Below, one piece after another: positions 8,544 to 15,761 of a stretch of 64,000 bases of DNA; the stretch's first letter is position 1, and each line of letters opens with the position of its first letter. The DNA is from Streptomyces rhizosphaerihabitans (GTDB lineage Bacteria; Actinomycetota; Actinomycetes; Streptomycetales; Streptomycetaceae), in contig NZ_JAODTZ010000042.1 in the NCBI RefSeq assembly GCF_025399795.1, positions 28,146 to 92,145 on the forward strand. Reading direction: 5' to 3'. The notes beneath the pieces are model-generated. The model saw only the letters and a program-made list of their open reading frames with translations. It did no database searches and had not been told where the DNA came from. The position numbers and the translations under genes are program-made.

Positions 8544-10138
8544 GCCCCACCAGCAGTCCGTCCGGCCCGGCTGTCCCGGCCCCCGGATCGTCGCTCTCCG
8601 CCGCCCGCCGCCGCCGTGAACTGACCGAGGCCATGGACGGCGACGTGGTGGACGTCCTGGTCGTCGGACTCGGTGCCACCGGCGCCGGCGTCGCCCTCGA
8701 CGCCGCCGCGCGCGGTCTCAGCGTCGTCGCCGTCGACGCCCACGACCTCGCCTTCGGCACATCGCGCTGGAGTTCCAAGCTCATCCACGGCGGGCTGCGC
8801 TACCTGGCCTCCGGGCAGCTCGACGTCGCCCACGAGAGCGCGGTCGAACGCGGTGTCCTCATGGAGCGCACCGCCCCTCACCTGGTGCGCGCCCAGCCCT
8901 TCGTGCTGCCCCTGACGCCGTTGGTGTCGCGCGGCCAGGCCGCCCTGACCTGGGCCGGCTTCCGCGCCGGGGACACCCTGCGGCTGGCGGCCCGTACCTC
9001 CCGCGCCACCCTGCCCGCGCCGCGCCGCCTCTCCGCGGTGGAGGCCCGCCACCTGGCACCGTCCGTCCGCCCCGGCGGCCTGCGCGGCGGCCTGCTGTCC
9101 TGGGACGGCAAGGTGACCGACGACGCCCGCCTCGTCACCGCGCTCGCCCGCAGCGCCGCCGCCCACGGCGCGAAGATCCTCACCAGGGTCAGGGCCCTGG
9201 AGATCGGCGGGACCGGCGCCCGCGTCCGTGACGAACTCACCGGAGAACAGGGCGAGATCAGGGCCCGCGCGGTCATCAACGCGTCCGGGGTGTGGGCGGG
9301 CGACCTGGTCGACGGCATCCGTATCCGACCCTCGCGCGGAACCCATCTGGTGCTGCGCGCCGACCTGTTCGGGCCGCTGCCCGCGGGCCTGCACATCCCG
9401 ATCCCGGGCGAGAGCAACAGGTTCGTCCTCGTCCTGCCGCAGGACGACGGCCGGGTGTACGTCGGCCTGACCGACGAACCCGTCGACGGTGACATCCCCG
9501 ACGTGCCGCAGGTGCCCGAGTCGGACGTCGGCTTCCTGCTGGACGTCCTGGGCTCCGCCCTGGACACGCCGGTGAGGCGCTCCGATGTCGTCGGCGCCTT
9601 CGCCGGGCTGCGCCCGCTTCTGGACGCCGCGCCGTCACGATCGGGAGAGGCCGCCCGCACGTCCGACATCTCGCGCCGGCACGCCGTCCTCACCTCCGGC
9701 GAAGGAGTGATCACCGTGGTCGGCGGCAAGCTCACGACGTATCGGCGCATGGCGCAGGACGCCGTCGACGCGGCGGTCGAGGCCCGGGGCCTGCGTGCCG
9801 GTCCCTCGACGACCGCCACCCTGCCGCTGGTCGGAGCCGTGGCCCCGCACCGGCTCGGTTCGCTGGCCGCCCCCGGCCAACTGATCCGCCGCTACGGCGC
9901 CGAGGCCCCCGCCGTGCACGCTCTCGGCGCCCGCGACCCCGAGCTGAACGAGCCCGTGGTGCCCGGACACCCGGTCACGCGGGCCGCGCTGCTGTGGGCC
10001 GTGCTGCACGAGGGCGCCCTCGACGAGGCCGACCTCCTGGACCGGCGTACCCGCATCGGCCTGGTGCCGCAGGACCGGGCCGCGGCCGTGCCCGCCGCCC
10101 GGGAAGCCCTCGCCGCGGCCGCCGCCCGGCCTGCCTGA
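8540..10138 (+). CDS. glpD: FAD-dependent glycerol-3-phosphate dehydrogenase
   Basis: A 532-residue GlpD-family dehydrogenase that oxidises sn-glycerol-3-phosphate to DHAP and passes electrons to quinone. The dinucleotide motif VVGLGATGAG is at about residues 38-47. GTSRWSSKLIHGGLRYL is the characteristic GlpD block, and VVGGKLTTYRRMA marks the end of the FAD domain. A short C-terminal helical domain follows. The start overlaps the TetR stop. In this neighbourhood DHAP production could feed the alkyl-DHAP-synthase-like enzyme. The symbol is given for family; several paralogues usually exist per genome. Confidence 0.9.
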   Translation: MSPTSSPSGPAVPAPGSSLSAARRRRELTEAMDGDVVDVLVVGLGATGAGVALDAAARGLSVVAVDAHDLAFGTSRWSSKLIHGGLRYLASGQLDVAHESAVERGVLMERTAPHLVRAQPFVLPLTPLVSRGQAALTWAGFRAGDTLRLAARTSRATLPAPRRLSAVEARHLAPSVRPGGLRGGLLSWDGKVTDDARLVTALARSAAAHGAKILTRVRALEIGGTGARVRDELTGEQGEIRARAVINASGVWAGDLVDGIRIRPSRGTHLVLRADLFGPLPAGLHIPIPGESNRFVLVLPQDDGRVYVGLTDEPVDGDIPDVPQVPESDVGFLLDVLGSALDTPVRRSDVVGAFAGLRPLLDAAPSRSGEAARTSDISRRHAVLTSGEGVITVVGGKLTTYRRMAQDAVDAAVEARGLRAGPSTTATLPLVGAVAPHRLGSLAAPGQLIRRYGAEAPAVHALGARDPELNEPVVPGHPVTRAALLWAVLHEGALDEADLLDRRTRIGLVPQDRAAAVPAAREALAAAAARPA

Positions 10139-10281
10139 CACGTCGTCACGGGCGGTTCCGCGCGGACGTCCCGGAGCCGGCGGGCAGGACGCGCGGCGGC
10201 GGCCGTCACCGCCACCTGACGGCGCGCCGGGGAGGACCGGGCGGCCGGAACTCCCCGCCGCCGCACACACAAGGCACGCTA

Positions 10282-10443
10282 AGGGCTGTCCCGTAATCCC
10301 CGGTGGATCAGCGCGCGGCGTCAGATGCGGTGCATCGCAAGGCGGAGGGTCGTCCTCATACTGGGCGTATTCGGGCGATCCGACAACGCGGCGAGGTGCC
10401 GTAGCTGTCGTCGTGCGCCCGCCGGGGATTACGGGACAGCCCT
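10282..10443. mobile_element. MITE-like element with 22-bp terminal inverted repeats
   Basis: The ends are perfect 22-bp inverted repeats (10282-10303 and 10422-10443) starting AGGGCTGTCCCGTAAT. They are flanked by TA on both sides, and the reconstructed empty site is CTAG. The 162-bp element has no coding capacity, so it would need a transposase in trans; ends of this GGGCTGTCCCGTAA type are familiar from Streptomyces IS elements, family not determinable here. The right end creates the TAA stop of the next gene; before insertion the same codon would have been TAG. The remaining 10139-10281 stretch holds no gene. Confidence 0.8.
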
Positions 10444-10868
10444 TAGTCCGCTGTCACTCCCCAGTAGCCCATGTGCGTCGGCTCACCGTCCGTGTACAGC
10501 ACAGTGCACCTGCCCTGAGCCCGACCCGGGAACTCCAATTGCTCGGAGTCCAGGGCACCGTCCCACTCGACGAAGGTCGGGCGTCCGTCGGGGGCGAAGG
10601 CCCGTATCTCCTCGTCGGTCAGGGGGCGCATGTACGGGCCGTCGTTGGAGTGGTCGGTGGCGTCGATGATTTCGGGCTGGTCCAGCACCGTGCCCGTGCC
10701 ACCGGTGAAGATGTACTCGTGCCACTCCGGGTCCTGCCACAGTTCTTCCACCGTCCGGCCGGGGAAGCCGTAGTCGTCCTCGGCCAGTTGCTCCTCCTGA
10801 GCCCGGCGGAACGCGGCCGCCAGGTCCCGCTCGTACGGGCCAGTGTGTGTCCAGCAATCGCCGCCCAT
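10443..10868 (-). CDS. Conserved hypothetical protein (streptomycete family)
   Basis: A 141-residue soluble, acidic protein beginning MGGDCWTHTGPYERDL and ending in YWGVTAD. The style is familiar from streptomycete hypothetical proteins, but I know no function. It is rich in Trp, Glu and Asp, with no signal or membrane segment. The TAA stop (10443-10445) lies across the junction with the MITE-like element, whose insertion left the protein sequence unchanged. An AGGAGAAAAGC-type Shine-Dalgarno precedes the ATG. Confidence 0.75.
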   Translation of the reverse strand: MGGDCWTHTGPYERDLAAAFRRAQEEQLAEDDYGFPGRTVEELWQDPEWHEYIFTGGTGTVLDQPEIIDATDHSNDGPYMRPLTDEEIRAFAPDGRPTFVEWDGALDSEQLEFPGRAQGRCTVLYTDGEPTHMGYWGVTAD

Positions 10869-11103
10869 GCTTTTCTCCTCAACTCAATTGATCAGCCGGC
10901 GAGCAGCCTAGGAGACGGCACCGACAGAGGGCCGGACACCTCCTGGCTCGGCCCGCCGACCTGTGTCGAAGATCGGGCCGAACGCATCTGGACGGGGCAG
11001 CCCGCCGACGGCGGGACGTGCCGCACCGTCCATTTGCGGCATGGTCGTCGCGTGTCGGCCCGGAGAGGGCCGCTCGGGACTCGGCGTTCACGAGACTGAC
11101 CTC

Positions 11104-11841
11104 ATGAGTGAAGAACCCGGTCCCCAGCCGTCGGCGGAACGACGCGAACGCGAGCAGACCGTCGTCATGGCGACCCTCACCGTCCTGGCGGGCGCGGTCG
11201 ACGCGGTCAGCTTCCTGACCATGGGGCATGTCTTCACCGCGCTGGCCACGGGCAATCTGCTCTTCCTGTCCTTCGCCGTCGCCGGCGAAGGACAGGTACC
11301 GGTGGCGCGCCCCGCGATCGCCCTGATCGCCTTCGTCCTGGGGGCCGCGGCCGGAGCCCTGGCCACCAGCGGACTCGTCGCACGACACCGGCACTGGTTC
11401 GCGGCAGCCCTGACCGTGGAAGGGGTGCTCCTGGCGCTCGCGGGTGCGACAGCTCTGTGGCGGCACGGTTCGGGCTCACTCGCCGACGACCCGGACAACC
11501 TGGTCATCGCGATGGTCGGTTTCGCCATGGGCCTGCGCGCGGACACCGCCCTGCGCGCGGCTGTTCCCGGCATGCCGACGCTGCTGGTCCAGGTGTCGCT
11601 GGTCCGCCTCATCCACGGCCTCACCGGGTCCATTTCCGGACCTCGGCAACGGGGGGCGATCCGGGTCCGACTCGTCGCGACCGTCGTCGGCATCTTCGCG
11701 GGTGGCGCCCTCGGCACACTCATCACGCCGTGGGGTACGGGACATGCACTGCTCGCCATCGCGGCCGCGGTCCTGATCGTCGCCGCACTCAACGTACTGC
11801 TCGTGCGGTATCACCTGCTCGCGCCGGAGCTCATCGGCTGA
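11104..11841 (+). CDS. YoaK/DUF1275 family membrane protein
   Basis: A 245-residue integral membrane protein with about six hydrophobic segments. The diagnostic DUF1275 signature is present early: AGAVDAVSFLTMGHVFTALATGN (read in parts at residues 29-51). Family members are widespread and uncharacterised. ATG 11104 directly precedes the MSEEPG N-terminus, and the longer frame has non-coding character. It appears monocistronic, followed by a 193-base gap with no gene. Confidence 0.87.
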   Translation: MSEEPGPQPSAERREREQTVVMATLTVLAGAVDAVSFLTMGHVFTALATGNLLFLSFAVAGEGQVPVARPAIALIAFVLGAAAGALATSGLVARHRHWFAAALTVEGVLLALAGATALWRHGSGSLADDPDNLVIAMVGFAMGLRADTALRAAVPGMPTLLVQVSLVRLIHGLTGSISGPRQRGAIRVRLVATVVGIFAGGALGTLITPWGTGHALLAIAAAVLIVAALNVLLVRYHLLAPELIG

Positions 11842-12022
11842 ACTCCCCTCCCGGGCAGCCCCGCCCCGCGACGGCGCCACGGGCCGGGAACACCGAGGTC
11901 TCTCGCGGCGTCAGCGATTGCCGCCGCGCTTGCCGAGTTGAAGTCAGGGCGACAGTATCTGTGCAGGTCACAGCCGGGCATCGGTTCGTGGAACAGTATT
12001 TCTGTCGAAGATCGGCAGCGGC

Positions 12023-12035
12023 TATTCTCCGCGTA
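12023..12035 (+). promoter_or_regulatory. Probable leaderless promoter
   Basis: TATTCT (12023-12028) fits the TAnnnT -10 consensus and ends 6 bases before the ATG at 12035, which has no Shine-Dalgarno sequence. A weak TTTCTG at 11999 gives an 18-bp spacer. Transcription probably begins at the start codon. Confidence 0.45.
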
Positions 12036-13747
12036 TGTCCCCAACCGCTGCGCAGCGTCTGCTACGTGACGACCCGCGCACCGCCGAGGTGGCCGCACGC
12101 GAAGTCGTCCCCCTTCCACTCCGCAGGGCGGAGGCCCTCCTTCGTACCCTTCGGTCCGGGGAGAGGGTACTGGCCCTCTATCACCAAGGGCTGGGCTACG
12201 CCGCGCTCACCCGGGACGCGCTCATTCTCCTGAGCGGAGAGGCGCCCTCGCGCGTCGTGAGGCCGTTGGTGATTCTGCGCCCTGCCTACAGCGGTGCGTC
12301 ACGCGTGGACGTGTCCGTGAACGGGCTGGCCATCACCCTGTGGGGGTCGCGGATCGACGCGTCGGGCGAACTTCTGCAGGGGACCGGAACGACGGTGTCC
12401 GGCTCGTCCGCCGATGATCCGCGCCTGGCCGATGTCGTCGCGGGCGAGCGGATCTCGTTGCCCGACGACCACAAGAAGGCGCTGCTCGCGGAGCTCGAAC
12501 CCGGCGAATCCGTACGGTCTCTCTATCAGTGCGGCTGGGGCTACGCCGCGCTCACCGGGAACGGACTCGTCCTCGTCCGCAACCTGATGGCGCCCAAGGC
12601 GACACGGGTGCCCGAACCGGTGTCCATCCTTCGCCGCGAGTCCGGCATCCTCAACGCCGCCGTGATCGTCGTCGACGGCAAGGAGTACAGACTTCACGGA
12701 TCCCGGCTCGACCCGAAGGGGGAACTCCTCGCCGAGTCGGGACAACTCCTGCCTGCCGACTCCTCCCTGCGCCCCCGTGGCAGGGCACGTCTTTCGGCAT
12801 GGGTCCGCAGACGCCCCGTCCTCGCCTCCCTCATCGCGGCAGCGATGGTCTCGGCCGCCTGGAACGCTGGGCACGAGACACCCGCCCGGGCCGGGGCCGA
12901 CCACGCCGTCGTCGTGCCGGACTTCAAGGGAGCGGCCCTCACCACGGCCGTCGCGGACGCACGACGCCAGTCCTGGATGAAGGTGACGACGGCCGATGCC
13001 TCCTCGTCCTTCCGCCGGGTGCCGGCCTCGGCACCCGGCTTTCGGGTCTGCTTCCAGTCGCCCTCTCACGCTGAGACGGTTCGCCCGTCCGCCAGTGCGC
13101 TGACGCTCTACGCGGTCCCCGAGAAGGAGGCATGCCCGACGCGACTGCTCGCTCTGCGACGGATCGTCATGCCGGGCCTCGTCGGCGAGAGGTACGACCG
13201 GGCCTCACGTCTCCTCGGCGACCTCGGCCTCGAGCACCCGGCCGCATGGCACGCGTACACAGGGCAGCGCCTGGACGGCGGATCGCGTGACGTGGACGAC
13301 TGGCGGGTGTGCCGCCAGCAGCCGGAACCCGACCACGAGGTCTCGCTGCCCACCCAACCCGGCCTCTGGCTGATCGGTCCCGGTGACCAGTGCACCAAGC
13401 CCAGCCCGAAGCCGAAACCGAAACCGAAACCGAAACCGAAACCGAAACCGAAACCGAAACCGAAACCGAAACCGCAGCCGCGCACCGGGGGCACGAGCGG
13501 CTCCACCTCGGCAGGTGGTACGTCGGGTGGCACGTCCGCAGGTGGCACCAGCGGTGGCGGTTCCACAGGAGGCTCCACGGGCGGCTCCTCCGGGACGACG
13601 GGCGGAACCACCGGCAGCCGGCCCGGCATCCAGTTCGGAGGGTACTGCTCTCCCGTGGGCGCCATCGCGACCACTGCCGACGGGCGGCCCGCGAAGTGCT
13701 TCATGGGCAGGGACGGCCGGGCTCGATGGGGCTACAACTCCGGCTGA
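12035..13747 (+). CDS. Membrane-anchored PASTA-like protein with duplicated N-domain and Lys-Pro repeat
   Basis: A 570-residue multidomain protein. Two similar cytoplasmic domains are duplicated in tandem (about 12-115 and 130-235; compare LYHQGLGYAALT with LYQCGWGYAALT). One membrane segment follows at about 262-278, then two PASTA-like extracytoplasmic repeats (about 290-365 and 372-450). Next come an 11-unit Lys-Pro stretch, a Gly/Ser/Thr-rich linker and a small C-terminal domain with paired Cys (YCSPVGAIA...AKCFMGRDGRARWGY). Lys-Pro and Gly/Thr linkers suggest wall spanning. The role is unknown; ligand binding at the cell wall is inferred only from the PASTA-like parts. Confidence 0.75.
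   Translation: MSPTAAQRLLRDDPRTAEVAAREVVPLPLRRAEALLRTLRSGERVLALYHQGLGYAALTRDALILLSGEAPSRVVRPLVILRPAYSGASRVDVSVNGLAITLWGSRIDASGELLQGTGTTVSGSSADDPRLADVVAGERISLPDDHKKALLAELEPGESVRSLYQCGWGYAALTGNGLVLVRNLMAPKATRVPEPVSILRRESGILNAAVIVVDGKEYRLHGSRLDPKGELLAESGQLLPADSSLRPRGRARLSAWVRRRPVLASLIAAAMVSAAWNAGHETPARAGADHAVVVPDFKGAALTTAVADARRQSWMKVTTADASSSFRRVPASAPGFRVCFQSPSHAETVRPSASALTLYAVPEKEACPTRLLALRRIVMPGLVGERYDRASRLLGDLGLEHPAAWHAYTGQRLDGGSRDVDDWRVCRQQPEPDHEVSLPTQPGLWLIGPGDQCTKPSPKPKPKPKPKPKPKPKPKPKPKPQPRTGGTSGSTSAGGTSGGTSAGGTSGGGSTGGSTGGSSGTTGGTTGSRPGIQFGGYCSPVGAIATTADGRPAKCFMGRDGRARWGYNSG
13406..13471. repeat. Hexanucleotide tandem repeat (CCGAAA)10
   Basis: One CCGAAG and ten perfect CCGAAA units code for the Lys-Pro stretch of the PASTA-like protein. 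The unit is a multiple of three, so copy-number changes would vary linker length without breaking the frame. Confidence 0.9.
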
Positions 13748-13894
13748 TGCGGGCCGGCCCGTGAGGGAACCCTCGATGTTGCCGGATACCGGCAGTCCAG
13801 CGGGGGTTCCATGTTCCGAGCCGCACCCTGACGACCCGTCGGTGGCGTGTGGCTGACTTGTGCCCGGAGTGAAGTGAACGTGGGGGGAGCGGCC

Positions 13895-14704
13895 GTGCAG
13901 ACGGTGGACATGTGGGTGTCGGCGCGAAGCCGGCGGCAGGCGTGGCGGCACGCGGCGGCCTGGACGCTGCTCGGATCGGCCTTGCTGGCGGTGGCCTCGG
14001 GTGTGAGCGTCGCCGTTCCCGAGCGGGTTGCCACGGAGAAGGCGTTCTTGGCCGCCCGGCCCTGCGACGGCGACAGAGCGGCACCGGACACGGCCGACTG
14101 CCTGCGCACGATTCGTGGGACGGTGCTCTCCGCCGAGAACGTCAAAAGTGGCAAGGCGACGGTCTTCCGGGTGAGGTTGCGGCCGCCTGTTCCGGCCCCC
14201 GCCGATCAGGCGCTCGACCTCGACTCGCACGGCGATCTGTCGGAGCTCATCAAGCCGGGCGAGGAGGTCGAGGTCACCGCCTGGCGGAACGTCGAGGTGT
14301 CCGTCAGACACGACGGGGTCCACGAGACGCTTCCCGGGCTGCCGGACGAGGACGCCACCGGCTTCGTCGGAATCGCCCTGGCCTGTGCCTGGTTGGCGGC
14401 CCTTGCCTTCATCGCCGCTTTCGGCAGCGTCCGGCGGGCACACCGCGCCGCCACCGGCCGCCCCGTCGTTCCCCGGGTCCCGTTCGGCGTGGCGAAATGC
14501 GTGGGCGTGGTCGTCCCGCCTTTTGCCGTGGCGCTCTGCGTCGGCCGTATCTGGGACACCTGGACGGCCGTGGTCATGGCGGTGATCATCTCGGCACTCA
14601 TAGCCGTACCGGTGACGATTCTCGCTCTGCGCTGGGACCGGGAGCCCACCCCGGCGCCCCTGCCCGACCAGCAGCCCGACACCGCGCTCAGTGGGTCCGG
14701 CTGA
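13895..14704 (+). CDS. Hypothetical membrane protein
   Basis: A 269-residue protein with one N-terminal membrane segment (about 15-35), an extracytoplasmic region carrying paired Cys (RPCDGDRAAPDTADC), and three more hydrophobic segments in the C-terminal half. The GTG at 13895 is preceded by GGGGGGAG at a good spacing; an ATG 15 bases later is the alternative. I recognise no family. It is convergent with the YihY-type gene, with only 15 bases between stops. Confidence 0.65.
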   Translation: MQTVDMWVSARSRRQAWRHAAAWTLLGSALLAVASGVSVAVPERVATEKAFLAARPCDGDRAAPDTADCLRTIRGTVLSAENVKSGKATVFRVRLRPPVPAPADQALDLDSHGDLSELIKPGEEVEVTAWRNVEVSVRHDGVHETLPGLPDEDATGFVGIALACAWLAALAFIAAFGSVRRAHRAATGRPVVPRVPFGVAKCVGVVVPPFAVALCVGRIWDTWTAVVMAVIISALIAVPVTILALRWDREPTPAPLPDQQPDTALSGSG

Positions 14705-14719
14705 CTGCGCACGAGAGCG

Positions 14720-15577
14720 TCAACGCACTCGACGACTGGCCCGCTCCTTCAGCGCCCTTGCCACGGTGGGGAGTTCCTCATGCGCCAGTCTCCCCAGCAA
14801 CGCGCCGGCGAAGACGACGACGCCCACACCGACCAGCCAGGACTGGACGACCAGGACGGTACCGAAAGGGCCGTAGGTGACTGCGCTGGAGGCGATCAGC
14901 GGTGAGAAGACCAGACGGGAGAAGACCCGGAGACCGAGCAGACCCAGTGCCGTCAGGGCCGCGCCGGGCAGCAGGGCCCCCAACGCGATCCGGCCGCCGA
15001 GCAGCATCCACTGCGACCACCAGAAGAACAGGACGGCGGTCAGAGCAGCAGTCAGCGTGCCGACGGCCGAGTGGCGCCACAGTGTGGTGGTCGCGGACAC
15101 GTAGAGGGATCCGATGAGCACGGCGAGCCACAGCACTTGGCGCCATCTCGCGTACCAGCGGGCCGGGGGCAGGTCCCAGACCTTCTCGTAGCCCGTCTGT
15201 ACCGCCGCACCGAAGCTCAGTCCGAAGACGGCGAGGGCGGCGAGTCCGAAGGCGGTCGTGGTCTGCAATACCTGTGCGGGCCCGGCGAACAACCGCGCGA
15301 CCTGGTCCCTGGCGGCCCTCGACACACCGAGCCCGTCCCCCAGCCACTGCGCGAACCCCCGCCCGTGCGCCGGATCGGCGGCGGAGACGACGATCAGGAG
15401 CGGCACCAGGGTCAGGAATCCGAGCGCCGCGAAGCCCAGCGACCTCTGGCCCAGTTCGATCTCTCTGCTCCGCCGCCATCCTCGGCCGGCCGGGGAATCG
15501 CGCAGCGCCCGGCACAGCCGTACCCGCACGGATGGTCGGTCGTGGTGGTCGGTGGCAGGGGGAGCCTTCTTCGACAT
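14720..15577 (-). CDS. YihY/UPF0761 family membrane protein
   Basis: A 285-residue inner-membrane protein of the YihY/BrkB family (once misnamed ribonuclease BN). It has six hydrophobic segments and the family pattern in GFAALGFLTLVPLLIVVSAA, LSFGAAVQTGYEKVWDL and SSAVTYGPFGTVL. No catalytic function is established for the family. Length is normal. The ATG at 15577 starts a basic, hydrophilic N-terminus (MSKKAPPATD). Confidence 0.85.
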   Translation of the reverse strand: MSKKAPPATDHHDRPSVRVRLCRALRDSPAGRGWRRSREIELGQRSLGFAALGFLTLVPLLIVVSAADPAHGRGFAQWLGDGLGVSRAARDQVARLFAGPAQVLQTTTAFGLAALAVFGLSFGAAVQTGYEKVWDLPPARWYARWRQVLWLAVLIGSLYVSATTTLWRHSAVGTLTAALTAVLFFWWSQWMLLGGRIALGALLPGAALTALGLLGLRVFSRLVFSPLIASSAVTYGPFGTVLVVQSWLVGVGVVVFAGALLGRLAHEELPTVARALKERASRRVR

Positions 15578-15710
15578 GCAGGTCGATTACCACAGACGCC
15601 GACATTCCCAACAGTTTTGGGAGAGCGTCGTATCGGTCTCGCCCCGGACGACGGATCCCGCGCAGCACGACCGTCGGCGGGCCGCCCGTGTCCCCCGCGT
15701 CATGGGTGAG

Positions 15711-15740
15711 CCCGGCCGGAAGGCGAGCCGTCCGGCCGGG
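15711..15740 (-). terminator. Hairpin terminator of the arabinofuranosidase gene
   Basis: CCCGGCCGGA (15711-15720) pairs with TCCGGCCGGG (15731-15740), a 10-bp stem with a 10-base loop. It lies 22-51 bases beyond the arabinofuranosidase stop codon on the minus strand. Confidence 0.65.
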
Positions 15741-15761
15741 CCGAGGGGCGACGAGGTGGGG

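Noticed and set aside
13406..13471. Regular short repeats that might suggest a CRISPR-like array
   Set aside because: They are contiguous hexanucleotide units within a coding frame, with no spacers. The same applies to the CCCTGT tract at 48243 and the GTGAC tract at 3866. No CRISPR array is present.
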